A DNA stretch of 64,000 bases, from assembly GCA_016699535.1 (NCBI GenBank), contig CP064980.1, forward strand, positions 248,001 through 312,000, written 5' to 3'. Positions 24,941-33,372 of the stretch are shown one piece after another. The stretch is from Myxococcales bacterium (GTDB taxonomy: Bacteria > Myxococcota_A > Polyangia > Polyangiales > GCA-016699535). The notes under the pieces were generated by a model. That model saw only the letters and a program-made list of their open reading frames with translations. It had not been told where the DNA came from and did not search any database. The translations under genes and the position numbers were made by a program. Within the stretch, counting starts at the first letter, position 1; each line of letters starts with the position of its first letter.

Positions 24941-25594
24941 TCAAGCTGCGTTAATCACGCTTGTTATTCGTCCCGTCACATCGTCCAAAGAGCCTTCACC
25001 TTCGATATGAGTCACTACATTTTGTGTCTCGTAGTGCCTCAAAACAGGTTCAGTTTTCTCTTGGTACTCCTCATAGCGCTTCCGAACGACTTCTTCTGTG
25101 TCGTCCTTCCGCTGAATCAGCTTACAAACGCCACGAGAGCAGTCCTCGGGCGAAGGCGGCGGATTATAGCGCAAATGAAAGATGTGTCCACAGGTCTGGC
25201 ACACTCTTCTTCCAACAGCGCGTTCCACCAAGCTTTCCAGGGGAACATCAATGGCTATAACTTGGTCTATTTTTCGATTAATCCGGGCTAGCAGGACGTC
25301 CAACGCCTCAGCTTGAGCGACGGTTCGCGGGTAACCATCGAAAATTACACCGTTTTTAGCATCGTCCTCAGTAAGCCGCTTGGCGACGAGTTCCAGCACG
25401 AGCTCGTCCGGCACAAGCCTTCCTGCACCCATGTATTCGGCGAAACGCTTTCCCAGCTCCGAGCCAGAATCACGTTCTTTTCGCATAACATCGCCGGTAG
25501 AGAACTGCGGAATACCCCGAAGCTCCACCAAGCGTTTGGCCTGAGTGCCTTTTCCTGCACCCGGAGGACCAAAAAGTACCAGATCGAGGCTCAC
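24941..25594 (-). CDS. adk: Adenylate kinase with zinc-type lid
   Basis: The enzyme interconverts ATP + AMP and 2 ADP. The 217-residue long form has the P-loop FGPPGAGKGTQA, the NMP-binding segment PQFSTGDVMR, FDGYPRTVAQA, and a lid with CQTCG...DCSRGVC, the four-cysteine zinc-lid arrangement. It overlaps secY by four bases (ATGA), as expected for translational coupling inside the spc operon. Confidence 0.96.
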   Translation of the reverse strand: MSLDLVLFGPPGAGKGTQAKRLVELRGIPQFSTGDVMRKERDSGSELGKRFAEYMGAGRLVPDELVLELVAKRLTEDDAKNGVIFDGYPRTVAQAEALDVLLARINRKIDQVIAIDVPLESLVERAVGRRVCQTCGHIFHLRYNPPPSPEDCSRGVCKLIQRKDDTEEVVRKRYEEYQEKTEPVLRHYETQNVVTHIEGEGSLDDVTGRITSVINAA

Positions 25595-26907
25595 GCCATG
25601 GCCTTTCTGCCGCGGATGCGTGGACCGCTGGAGCCGGTCAAACCCTCATAGTGTCTTGTAATAAGATGAGATTCGATTTGCTGGACCGTGTCTAAGGCCA
25701 CACCCACAACGATCATGATGGAGGTTCCGCCGAAATAAAAGGGCACGTGAAACCAACTACGCAGAAGATCTGGCACAGCACACACAGTCGCTACGTAAAA
25801 AGCACCACCAAAAGTAATGCGCGTCATGACACGATCAATAAAGTCCGCTGTCTGCTTTCCGGGCCGCACTCCAGGAATAAACGCGTTCTGCTTCTTGAGA
25901 TTGTCCGCCACCTCAACAGGTTGAAAGGTCACTGCTGTATAGAAAAAGCAGAAAAAGACGATCATGGACATGTAAACTACCATGTAACGCCAATCGCCGG
26001 GGACAAGCCAGCTGCTTAGCTCTTGCATGCCAGGGATCTTGAGGTTGGCCAATGTGTTTGGAAACATGAGCAACGATGAAGCGAAAATAGGCGGAATCAC
26101 ACCTGAAGCATTGACGCGCAAAGGCAGATGTGAGGTCTGCCCACCGTACATTTTTTTGCCGATGACCCGCTTAGCGTAATGCACCGGTACGCGGCGCTGT
26201 GCGCGCTCGAAATACACAATGGTAAGAATCACTACCATCATGATTAGTGATATCAAAAGCAGAGGCACAGGCTTGATGTTGTCTTGCTTGACTTGGTCAA
26301 AGGTTGCCAGTGCAGCACGCGGCAATCCAGCCACGATGCCCGCAAAAATGATCAACGAGATACCATTGCCAATACCACGCTCGGTGATCTGCTCACCAAG
26401 CCACATAATAAAAGCGGTACCAGTCGTGAGTGACACGATAGTGAGGAAGATAAAAAATGGACCTGGGTCACGCACCACGTTTGCGCCGTTTGGACTGGTG
26501 AGTTGTTGCAGGTAAATTGAAATACCGGTGCTTTGGATGATGCTGATAATGACCGTTCCGTAGCGCGTATACTGATTGATCTTTCGGCGCCCAGCCTCAC
26601 CCTCTTTGCGCAGCTCATCGAGCGGCTTAACAACCACCGTCATGAGCTGTAAAATGATACTGGCCGTAACATAGGGCATAATACCGAGTGCGAAAATCGA
26701 GAGTTGCTCGAGCGCACCACCGGTAAACATATTGAACATGCCCAAAAAGGAGCCCGACTGCTGCTGCATGATGTCTCGCATCACGTTACGATCCACACCT
26801 GGAGTCGTAACGAATACGCCAACACGGTAGACGGCAAGCATGCCGACAGTGAATAGAATCCTGCGTCTCAGCTCAGGGATTTTGGCAATGTTCGCAAAGC
26901 TGCTCAT
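25591..26907 (-). CDS. secY: Preprotein translocase subunit SecY
   Basis: SecY is the channel of the general secretion pathway. The 438-residue protein shows ten hydrophobic segments and the family blocks GIMPYVTASIILQL, EGEAGRRKINQYTRYGT, WLGEQITERGIGNGISLIIF and PGVRPGKQTADF. I use the ATG at 26907 (MSSFANIAKIPELRRR); a TTG just before it is in frame. The many exported lipoproteins in the window depend on this translocon. The C-terminus is unusually basic (RIRGRKAMA). Confidence 0.97.
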   Translation of the reverse strand: MSSFANIAKIPELRRRILFTVGMLAVYRVGVFVTTPGVDRNVMRDIMQQQSGSFLGMFNMFTGGALEQLSIFALGIMPYVTASIILQLMTVVVKPLDELRKEGEAGRRKINQYTRYGTVIISIIQSTGISIYLQQLTSPNGANVVRDPGPFFIFLTIVSLTTGTAFIMWLGEQITERGIGNGISLIIFAGIVAGLPRAALATFDQVKQDNIKPVPLLLISLIMMVVILTIVYFERAQRRVPVHYAKRVIGKKMYGGQTSHLPLRVNASGVIPPIFASSLLMFPNTLANLKIPGMQELSSWLVPGDWRYMVVYMSMIVFFCFFYTAVTFQPVEVADNLKKQNAFIPGVRPGKQTADFIDRVMTRITFGGAFYVATVCAVPDLLRSWFHVPFYFGGTSIMIVVGVALDTVQQIESHLITRHYEGLTGSSGPRIRGRKAMA

Positions 26908-26931
26908 CAAAGACCCTTATCGGCTCGGGAG

Positions 26932-27432
26932 TTATTCACTCCGGTTGGTTTTTTTTGCAGCGGCTTCGATTACGATAGCTTGACCGCCCGCTTTTTCGAT
27001 TTTTTCTTTGGCTGACTTACTAAAAGCTTCTGCTTTAACCGTAAGCGCTTTGCTGAGCTCTCCACCACCCAAGATCTTGATAGGGGCAGGAGTCCGACGG
27101 ATAAGACCCGCATCTTTCAAGCTTGCGCGATCCACTGTCGATCCAGCATCAAAAGCTTCCAAACTCAATAGATTCACAATCGCATACTCTTTTGAGTTTA
27201 AAGGCTTGAAACCCATTTTTGGCAATCGACGTTGCATCGGTGTCTGACCACCTTCAAAGTGCAACTTACCGAAGTCTCCTGGATGACGTGCTTTTTGGCC
27301 CTTTTGACCTTTACCCGCGGTTTTCCCCAAACCAGAACCTGCTCCACGGCCCTTGCGCTTTTTATTTCGCACTGCGCCTGCAGGCGGACGAAGCCTGGAA
27401 AGAATGGGCACTTGGTTTTCAGTCGTTGTCAT
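26932..27432 (-). CDS. rplO: 50S ribosomal protein L15
   Basis: The 166-residue L15 has the basic Gly-rich N-terminus NKKRKGRGAGSGLGKTAGKG, then FEGGQTPMQRRLPKMGF and ILGGGELSKALTVKAEAFS. It binds 23S rRNA late in 50S assembly. The start overlaps the rpmD stop by four bases, and secY follows after about 24 bases. Confidence 0.96.
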   Translation of the reverse strand: MTTTENQVPILSRLRPPAGAVRNKKRKGRGAGSGLGKTAGKGQKGQKARHPGDFGKLHFEGGQTPMQRRLPKMGFKPLNSKEYAIVNLLSLEAFDAGSTVDRASLKDAGLIRRTPAPIKILGGGELSKALTVKAEAFSKSAKEKIEKAGGQAIVIEAAAKKTNRSE

Positions 27433-27614
27433 TGTTGTTCCTGCACTTTCACCAAATGGAGAACCTTTTTCACCATGCCGCGAAAGCTTGGTGTGTTTTC
27501 CACCTCAACTGAACTATGTGGACCTCGAAGTCCTAAGCCACGAAGCACCGCACGTTGATTCTGAGGACGTCCGATACCGCTTCGAATCTGGGTTAATTTT
27601 AGTTTGCCACTCAT
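27429..27614 (-). CDS. rpmD: 50S ribosomal protein L30
   Basis: The 61-residue protein begins MSGKLKLTQIRSGIGRPQNQ and continues LRGLGLRGPHSSVEVENTP, the compact L30 fold. It overlaps rpsE and rplO by four bases at each end, so it is tightly coupled within the spc operon. Confidence 0.95.
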   Translation of the reverse strand: MSGKLKLTQIRSGIGRPQNQRAVLRGLGLRGPHSSVEVENTPSFRGMVKKVLHLVKVQEQQ

Positions 27615-28120
27615 AATGCCACAACCTCCTCTACAGATTTATCGCGGCGGGAAGCAATCTGTTCAACCGACTCAAGCTCTTTGAGTGCGGTGATCGTTGC
27701 ATGCACAACATTGTTAGGATTTGTTGTTCCTAGGATCTTGGAGAGCACATCACGAATGCCAGCTGCTTCAACCACAGCGCGCACTGCGCCACCGGCGATA
27801 ACGCCAGTACCCGGACTGGCCGGACGAAGCAAAATGTTACCAGCACCGTAGTGACCCACGACGCGATGCGGAATCGTGCCACCAACCAACGGAATCTTGA
27901 ACAACGATTTACGAGCTTTGTCGTTACCTTTGCGAATCGCATCGGGCACTTCGTTCGCCTTGCCTAGACCTACACCAACATGACCTTTGCCGTCGCCAAC
28001 CACGATAAGAGCGCTGAAACTAAAGCGGCGACCGCCTTTGACAACCTTCGCAACACGATTGATGTGAACAACACGTTCTTGCAAATCTTCTAGAGTATTT
28101 GGATCAATAAAATTCGACAT
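27611..28120 (-). CDS. rpsE: 30S ribosomal protein S5
   Basis: S5 helps decoding fidelity. The protein of about 169 residues has the double-stranded-RNA-binding segment NRVAKVVKGGRRFSFSALI, GDGKGHVGVGLGKANEV and GGAVRAVVEAAGIRDVLSK. The ATG at 28120 follows GGAGAG at good spacing; a TTG one codon earlier is in frame. Confidence 0.96.
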   Translation of the reverse strand: MSNFIDPNTLEDLQERVVHINRVAKVVKGGRRFSFSALIVVGDGKGHVGVGLGKANEVPDAIRKGNDKARKSLFKIPLVGGTIPHRVVGHYGAGNILLRPASPGTGVIAGGAVRAVVEAAGIRDVLSKILGTTNPNNVVHATITALKELESVEQIASRRDKSVEEVVAL

Positions 28121-28129
28121 CAATCTCTC

Positions 28130-28477
28130 CTAAAATTTGAGCCCTGCTTCGCGAGCAGCATCGGCTAGTGCACGGATTCGTCCGTGATAGATGTATCCAT
28201 TGCGGTCAAAGACCACTTGTTCAATTCCCTTGCTCTTGCAAGCTTCGGCAATGCTCTTTCCAACAGCCTTCGCTTGTTCCGTCTTCACACCTTGAATGTC
28301 CTTTGACACAGTAGAAGATGCATAAGCCAAGGTATTGCCCGCAAGATCATCGACAACCTGTGCGTAAATATGCTTCGCGCTTCGGAAAACGCTTAGACGG
28401 GGGCGCGCCGCATCACCAAATATTTTCTTACGAATACGACGCTTACGTCGCTCACGACCTGTAACACTCTGCGCCAT
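28130..28477 (-). CDS. rplR: 50S ribosomal protein L18
   Basis: L18 carries 5S rRNA to the 50S subunit. The 115-residue sequence contains RKKIFGDAARPRLSVFRSAK, IYAQVVDDLAGNTLAYAS and the C-terminal GYIYHGRIRALADAAREAGL. Length and order are standard, between rplF and rpsE. Confidence 0.96.
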   Translation of the reverse strand: MAQSVTGRERRKRRIRKKIFGDAARPRLSVFRSAKHIYAQVVDDLAGNTLAYASSTVSKDIQGVKTEQAKAVGKSIAEACKSKGIEQVVFDRNGYIYHGRIRALADAAREAGLKF

Positions 28478-28480
28478 GAC

Positions 28481-29089
28481 TTATTTCCCTTTCCCGCCGG
28501 CCTTGCCAGCTTTCTCACGAATCCGCTCGCCGGTGTACCGAATGCCCTTGCCTTTGTAAGGCTCAGGTGGCCGGAGCGAACGAATATGAGCCGCAACTTG
28601 GCCCAACAAGTCTTTTCGATGTGAACTAAGAATCAAGCGAGGACGCTTCTGTCCACCTTCATCAACAACTTCCACTTTAGCTTTGATTTCTTCAGGAAGA
28701 TTCAAAGTCACGGTATGCGAAAGACCAGCAGCAATAGTCAGCTGAGAGCCCTTTAGTTCAGCGCGGTATCCAACGCCATACAAATCCAAGGATTTTTCGT
28801 AACCTTTGTGAACGCCCTCGATCATGTTCAACAAAATCGAACGTGTAAGGCCCTGAAACTGAGCGCCTCGTGGACCACCAACCTTAGGCACGATTGAAAG
28901 CTTGCCATCGTCTTTGGTAATTTCCACCAAAGGAGAAATCGAATTGGTGGTCTCTCCTTTTGGGCCCTTGACGTGCACGAAGCCATTATCAATCTTCACA
29001 TCAACGCCTTGAGGAACTTCCACTGGACGTTTGCCAAGACGAGAGTGTTTGATCTCATTTATTTTATCTTCAGTCGCAGGCATCACCAT
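28481..29089 (-). CDS. rplF: 50S ribosomal protein L6
   Basis: L6 lies at the factor-binding region of the 50S subunit. The typical core starts at SRLGKRPVEVPQGVDVKI, so this protein carries about 15 extra N-terminal residues (MVMPATEDKINEIKH). The second half contains LPEEIKAKVE and RPPEPYKGKGIRYTGERIR. The first ATG overlaps the rpsH stop; another ATG two codons later is also possible. Confidence 0.95.
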   Translation of the reverse strand: MVMPATEDKINEIKHSRLGKRPVEVPQGVDVKIDNGFVHVKGPKGETTNSISPLVEITKDDGKLSIVPKVGGPRGAQFQGLTRSILLNMIEGVHKGYEKSLDLYGVGYRAELKGSQLTIAAGLSHTVTLNLPEEIKAKVEVVDEGGQKRPRLILSSHRKDLLGQVAAHIRSLRPPEPYKGKGIRYTGERIREKAGKAGGKGK

Positions 29090-29475
29090 ACCTCACAAAG
29101 TACTTCACCGCCCACGCGCTCTTTGCGCGCATCATGGTCGCTAAGCACACCTTTGGACGTTGATAGGATAGCAAGGCCCATACCGTTATGAACCTCAGGA
29201 ATGTCTTCATGGCCTACGTAAAAACGGCGGCCAGGCCTACTCGCACGCTTTAGACCTGCAATAGCTGATTGCCGTTCTGCTCCATACTTAAGCTGAATCT
29301 GAATCACGGGAAAACGGTTCTGTTCGATTTTGTAGTCTTCGATGTAACCCTCGGCTTTGAGGATTTGCGCGACTTTTTCTTTGAGCTTCGACGCTGGAAC
29401 TAGTGTGTGTTCATGACGCGCAAGAATCGCGTTACGAATACGGGCTAACATGTCAGCGAGTGGGTCGGTCATCAT
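29083..29475 (-). CDS. rpsH: 30S ribosomal protein S8
   Basis: S8 binds central 16S rRNA and in many bacteria represses the spc operon. The 130-residue protein begins MMTDPLADMLARIRNA and has the C-terminal signature GMGLAILSTSKGVLSDHDAR and GGEVLCEVW. It overlaps rplF by seven bases. Confidence 0.96.
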   Translation of the reverse strand: MMTDPLADMLARIRNAILARHEHTLVPASKLKEKVAQILKAEGYIEDYKIEQNRFPVIQIQLKYGAERQSAIAGLKRASRPGRRFYVGHEDIPEVHNGMGLAILSTSKGVLSDHDARKERVGGEVLCEVW

Positions 29476-29488
29476 AGCGTTTATTCCT

Positions 29489-29674
29489 CTACCAGCTTGA
29501 TTTCGTCACGCCAGGAACATCCCCAGCGAGCGCGAGTTTGCGCAAACAAATGCGACAAAGTTGAAATTTACGATAAAAACCGCGCGGACGACCACAACAC
29601 TTGCAACGGTTGCGGTGCCGAACGGCGAATTTCTGTTTTCTTACGAGTTTTGCAAAAGCTTGTGCGCTAGCCAT
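29489..29674 (-). CDS. rpsN: 30S ribosomal protein S14, zinc type (type Z)
   Basis: The 61-residue short S14 contains two CxxC pairs, RCKCCGRPRGFYRKFQLCRIC, placing it in the zinc-binding class, unlike the long zinc-free S14 of enterics. It sits between rplE and rpsH as usual. Together with zinc-type L31, L36 and S4 here, the organism uses zinc forms throughout this region. Confidence 0.96.
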   Translation of the reverse strand: MASAQAFAKLVRKQKFAVRHRNRCKCCGRPRGFYRKFQLCRICLRKLALAGDVPGVTKSSW

Positions 29675-29683
29675 AACGATCTC

Positions 29684-30235
29684 CTAGTTCCGGAAAGGCA
29701 TTCCGAGATGGCGCAACAACGCGCGGCCATGCTCATCGGTTTGTGCATTAGTAACAAAAGTAATGTTCAGACCTGTGGTCTGATCGACTTTGTCAAAATC
29801 GATTTCTGGAAACACAATCTGCTCACGGATTCCCAGAGTGTAGTTACCTCGACCATCGAAGGCCTTAGGACTAACGCCTTTAAAGTCGCGAACACGGGGC
29901 AGAGCCAAGGAAATCAAACGCTCCAAAAACTCCCATTTACGACTCTGTCGAAGAGTGACCATGGCACCAATGGCTTGGCCTTCGCGCAGTTTAAAACTCG
30001 CTATGGACTTTTTGGCACGCGTGACAACCGGCTTTTGGCCAGTGATGGCAGCAAGCTCCACTGTGGATTGTTCAATAAGCTTAGGACTCACAACAGCGCG
30101 TCCAAGCCCCATGTTCAACACAATGCGTTCAAGCTTGGGTACTTCCATTGGATTTTTCAATCCAAGCTCGCTCATCAGAGCAGGAATTACCGTTTCTTTA
30201 TATTTCTTTAATAATCGAGGGACATTCTGCTGCAT
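29684..30235 (-). CDS. rplE: 50S ribosomal protein L5
   Basis: L5 contacts 5S rRNA and the P-site tRNA. The protein of about 183 residues has PKLERIVLNMGLGRAVVSP, GQKPVVTRAKKSIASFKLRE, LPRVRDFKGVSPKAFDGRGN and the C-terminal TNAQTDEHGRALLRHLGMPF. I use the ATG at 30235; a GTG one codon earlier is in frame. Confidence 0.96.
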   Translation of the reverse strand: MQQNVPRLLKKYKETVIPALMSELGLKNPMEVPKLERIVLNMGLGRAVVSPKLIEQSTVELAAITGQKPVVTRAKKSIASFKLREGQAIGAMVTLRQSRKWEFLERLISLALPRVRDFKGVSPKAFDGRGNYTLGIREQIVFPEIDFDKVDQTTGLNITFVTNAQTDEHGRALLRHLGMPFRN

Positions 30236-30247
30236 CACGAACTCCGT

Positions 30248-30565
30248 TTAGCTTTCCAAGCTACTTCCGCTGCGAGCGGCTGTGCGATTTTTTGTTTGGT
30301 CTTTGGACATCGTGTACCGAACACGCGTTGCTTTATCCGTCTTTGGATCCACAGGCATAACGTTGGAAATATGAATAGGGGCTTCCTTTTCAACGATGCC
30401 GGCTTCCTTAAAACGCTGAGGGCTCTGATGACGTTTGACGCGATTGACGTTTTCGACAATCACCCGATCGGTGTCTTTGAATATTCGCAGCACTCGACCA
30501 CGGTCACCCTTGTTGCGGCCTGCAATCACTTCCACTAAATCATTTTTCTTGATGCGAGCAGCCAT
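30248..30565 (-). CDS. rplX: 50S ribosomal protein L24
   Basis: L24 initiates 50S assembly. The protein of about 105 residues has the KOW motif at its N-terminus (KKNDLVEVIAGRNKGDRG), then ENVNRVKRHQSPQRF and EAPIHISNVMPVDPKTDKA. The ATG at 30565 overlaps the last base of the rplN stop. Confidence 0.95.
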   Translation of the reverse strand: MAARIKKNDLVEVIAGRNKGDRGRVLRIFKDTDRVIVENVNRVKRHQSPQRFKEAGIVEKEAPIHISNVMPVDPKTDKATRVRYTMSKDQTKNRTAARSGSSLES

Positions 30566-30933
30566 CACACAACCTCTGGAGCCAAAGAAATAATTTTCAT
30601 AAACCGACGGTTACGTAGCTCGCGAGCCACCGGTCCAAAGATACGGGTTCCGATCGGCTCTTTCTGTGCGTTGATCAGCACAGCACTGTTGCCGTCGAAC
30701 TTAATGTACGTGCCATCAGGCCGCGCACACTCTTTGGTGGTACGAACCACCACTGCACGAGCCACTTCACCCTTTTTTACACGGGAAGCTGGTAGTGCTT
30801 CTTTAATGGAAACCACGATGACGTCACCTAAACTGGCATAACGACGGCGAGATCCACCTAGTACCTTGATACATTCCACACATTTTGCGCCACTGTTGTC
30901 AGCCACATCAAGCTCTGTTTGCACCTGAATCAT
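30565..30933 (-). CDS. rplN: 50S ribosomal protein L14
   Basis: The 122-residue L14 begins MIQVQTELDVADNSGAKCVE and carries the signature region SRVKKGEVARAVVVRTTKE and IFGPVARELRNRRFMKIISL. It is a full-length, standard protein at the 50S side of the subunit interface. Only two bases separate it from rpsQ. Confidence 0.97.
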   Translation of the reverse strand: MIQVQTELDVADNSGAKCVECIKVLGGSRRRYASLGDVIVVSIKEALPASRVKKGEVARAVVVRTTKECARPDGTYIKFDGNSAVLINAQKEPIGTRIFGPVARELRNRRFMKIISLAPEVV

Positions 30934-30935
30934 GC

Positions 30936-31262
30936 TTAGACCTCCTCCGGACGCTCAAGCAAGCGGGTTACGATCCAACGCTTGGTTGCTGAAAGCGGAC
31001 GGCTTTCTTTTATCTCAACCAAATCACGTGTCTGGTAAGTGTTGGTTTCATCATGGGCGTGGTAGCGCTTACGACGCTTCACGTATTTTCCGTACACCGG
31101 ATCACGGAAACGACGGACGACTTCAACCACCACGGTCTTTTGAGCACGCTTTGGGTTGGAAGTGTCATTGACCACACGACCAGACAGGCGCCTTCGGCTG
31201 CCACGCTCGGTAGTCGGCTCAGTTGCCTTTGCGCTTTGCGCTGTGTTTAGGGGACTATTCAT
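30936..31262 (-). CDS. rpsQ: 30S ribosomal protein S17 with N-terminal extension
   Basis: The S17 core (RLSGRVVNDTSNPKRAQKTV, KYVKRRKRYHAHDETN, TRDLVEIKESRPLSATKRW) is preceded by about 25 extra residues rich in Thr, Ser, Ala and Arg (MNSPLNTAQSAKATEPTTE), giving 108 residues against about 85 usually. The start overlaps the rpmC stop by four bases, which supports it. Confidence 0.94.
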   Translation of the reverse strand: MNSPLNTAQSAKATEPTTERGSRRRLSGRVVNDTSNPKRAQKTVVVEVVRRFRDPVYGKYVKRRKRYHAHDETNTYQTRDLVEIKESRPLSATKRWIVTRLLERPEEV

Positions 31263-31474
31263 TGACCGGCCTCATTTGCTTGGCTTTGGGAAAGACGTTG
31301 GGTTTTTAGTGTTTTTGCCCGAGCAATGTCACGGCGCAAACGCTTGATTTTTGCGGTGTCCTCGAGTTGATTTGTCGCATTGGCGAAACGAGCCTGCCAA
31401 AGTTCCCTTCGCAGTTCCTTTTCCAAACCTTCCAGATCATCTGTGGATCGCTCTTTGATTTCTTCGAACTTCAT
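31259..31474 (-). CDS. rpmC: 50S ribosomal protein L29
   Basis: The 71-residue helical-hairpin protein sits near the peptide exit tunnel, where trigger factor and SRP dock. It begins MKFEEIKERSTDDLEGLEKE and contains LWQARFANATNQLEDTAKIK. It overlaps rplP and rpsQ by four bases each. Confidence 0.95.
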   Translation of the reverse strand: MKFEEIKERSTDDLEGLEKELRRELWQARFANATNQLEDTAKIKRLRRDIARAKTLKTQRLSQSQANEAGQ

Positions 31475-31887
31475 AACTGATCCTCACGGCGAATAAATCG
31501 CGTTGGCAACGGTAGCTTCACGCTGGCAAGTCTGAATGCTGCTTCGGCAATCGCCTCTGGAACACCCTCAATCTCGTAGAGTACCTTGCCTGGTCGAACG
31601 ACACTCACCCATTCTTCAACACTGCCTTTACCTTTACCCATACGAGTTTCAAGTGGCTTTTTGGTGATGGGCTTGTCAGGAAATACGCGAATAAAGAGTT
31701 TGCCTTGACGTTTGACGTGACGCTGAATCGCCATACGAGCAGCTTCGATTTGCCGAGCAGAAATGCGGCCACAACCAAGGACCTGCAACCCGTAATCGCC
31801 AAAGGACACATCGCTACCGCGGTGCGCTACGCCGCGCATACGGCCCTTCATTTGCTTTCTGAATTTTGTTCGTTTTGGACTTAACAT
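31471..31887 (-). CDS. rplP: 50S ribosomal protein L16
   Basis: L16 organises the A-site region of the 50S subunit. The 138-residue protein begins MLSPKRTKFRKQMKGRMRGV, continues with GYLQ-type GDYGLQVLGCGRISARQIE and IRVFPDKPITKKPLETRMGK, and ends LPTRFIRREDQL. Standard length. Confidence 0.97.
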   Translation of the reverse strand: MLSPKRTKFRKQMKGRMRGVAHRGSDVSFGDYGLQVLGCGRISARQIEAARMAIQRHVKRQGKLFIRVFPDKPITKKPLETRMGKGKGSVEEWVSVVRPGKVLYEIEGVPEAIAEAAFRLASVKLPLPTRFIRREDQL

Positions 31888-31890
31888 GGC

Positions 31891-32559
31891 TTATCCCCGC
31901 GCTTGCTGAGCCTGACCACCGCGCCACTGACGCTGTGGAAGAACTTCACCTTTAAAAATCCAACATTTAACACCAATGGCACCGTAGGTAGTGTGCGCCG
32001 TAGCCACTCCAAATTCGATGTCGGCACGAAGCGTATGCAAAGGCACACGACCTTCGCGGTAACTTTCGGAGCGCGCGATTTCCGCGCCACCAAGACGGCC
32101 TCCGGCATAAACACGGACACCCTTGGCTCCAAATTTCATGGCCGTTGACATGGCTTTTTTCATAGCGCGGCGAAAAGAAACGCGACGCTCAAGCTGTGTT
32201 GCGATGTTTTCAGCAACCAACTGGGCGTTGGTTTCCGCACGACGCACCTCTTGAATGTCGATGTAAAGCTCGTTTTCGGTAAGCTTCTGAAGCTCAGCCT
32301 TGAGTTGCTCAACACCGGCACCACGCTTGCCAATAATGATACCGGGACGTGAAGTAGCGATGACAACTTTAACTTTATTTGCTGCGCGCTCGATCTCAAT
32401 GCCAGCAATGCCCGCGTGCATGAACTTCTTCTTAATGGTCTCACGAAGCTTAAGATCTTCATGAAGCCAACGTGAATATTGCTTATCGCCATACCACTTA
32501 GAGTTCCAGGTGCGGGTCACTCCAAGCCGAAAGCCAAACGGATGTGTTTTCTGGCCCAT
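31891..32559 (-). CDS. rpsC: 30S ribosomal protein S3
   Basis: S3 forms part of the mRNA entry channel and its helicase. The 222-residue protein begins MGQKTHPFGFRLGVTRTWNS, has a KH domain with SRPGIIIGKRGAGVEQLKAE, and the C-terminal domain with GRLGGAEIARSESYREGRVP and TTYGAIGVKCWIFKGEVLP. The rplV stop is immediately adjacent. Confidence 0.97.
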   Translation of the reverse strand: MGQKTHPFGFRLGVTRTWNSKWYGDKQYSRWLHEDLKLRETIKKKFMHAGIAGIEIERAANKVKVVIATSRPGIIIGKRGAGVEQLKAELQKLTENELYIDIQEVRRAETNAQLVAENIATQLERRVSFRRAMKKAMSTAMKFGAKGVRVYAGGRLGGAEIARSESYREGRVPLHTLRADIEFGVATAHTTYGAIGVKCWIFKGEVLPQRQWRGGQAQQARG

Positions 32560-32913
32560 TTAGTTCTTACCCTCTCTTTGACTGAGGACCACAGTGATGT
32601 GGCTCATGCCTTTAACAATACGCGTGGCCCGGCCTTGTGCCCGTGGACGCCAACGACGCATCATCGAATCTGGTGCCTTGTTTGCAAAGGCCTCGCTTAC
32701 GAAAAGCGCGTCTAGGTTAACAGCATCATCCTTGTCGCGTGCATTGGCTATCGCGCTGTCAATGAGCTTCGCCACGAGCGGCGCTGCAGATTTTCTCGTA
32801 AAACGAAGAATATCCAGCGCTTCTGCCGCATTTTTGCCACGCACAAGATTAACAATCACTCGCGCTTTACGCGGGGATATTCGTGCGAATCGAGCTTTAG
32901 CAACCGCCTCCAT
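32560..32913 (-). CDS. rplV: 50S ribosomal protein L22
   Basis: L22 lines the exit tunnel and contributes to macrolide binding. The 117-residue protein has ARFARISPRKARVIVNLVRG, IANARDKDDAVNLDALFVSE and RWRPRAQGRATRIVKGMSHI, the last being the beta-hairpin loop. About 144 non-coding bases separate it from rpsS upstream, the widest gap inside the S10-spc part of the cluster. Confidence 0.96.
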   Translation of the reverse strand: MEAVAKARFARISPRKARVIVNLVRGKNAAEALDILRFTRKSAAPLVAKLIDSAIANARDKDDAVNLDALFVSEAFANKAPDSMMRRWRPRAQGRATRIVKGMSHITVVLSQREGKN

Positions 32914-33057
32914 GAGCCTCTCCTAATCGTCTTTCTTCTTCGCTACCGGGAGCCGAAAAAGGGTCAGGTCTGTAGCATGGCCGGCCCAAACGCTCAAGGC
33001 GACCGCACTACGATAAAGCCGTTTAACCCGGCTAGATTCTACTTCTACTTCAAACAT

Positions 33058-33360
33058 TTAGCGTTTTCCTGTGGTCGGATTGACCTTCTTGCCGGTTTTG
33101 CGGTCAGCCGCATGTCCGGTAAAGGTCCGAGTTGGCGCAAATTCACCCATTTTGTGCCCGACCATATTTTCAGTCACAAATACAGTGACAAACTTACGGC
33201 CATTATGAACTGCAAAGGTCAAACCAACGAAATCGGGTGTAATCGTCGAACGGCGAGACCAAGTTTTGATGATTTTCTTCTCATTGTTCTTCTGCGCATT
33301 GTCCACTTTGCTTTCCAAGTGCGAATCAATGAAAGGACCTTTTTTAACTGAACGTGCCAT
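33058..33360 (-). CDS. rpsS: 30S ribosomal protein S19
   Basis: The 100-residue S19 begins MARSVKKGPFIDSHLESKVD and contains TWSRRSTITPDFVGLTFAVH and VGHKMGEFAPTRTFTGHAAD. It contacts S13 at the top of the 30S head. Slightly longer than the common 92 residues because of its C-terminal tail. Confidence 0.97.
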   Translation of the reverse strand: MARSVKKGPFIDSHLESKVDNAQKNNEKKIIKTWSRRSTITPDFVGLTFAVHNGRKFVTVFVTENMVGHKMGEFAPTRTFTGHAADRKTGKKVNPTTGKR

Positions 33361-33372
33361 CTTCTAACTCTC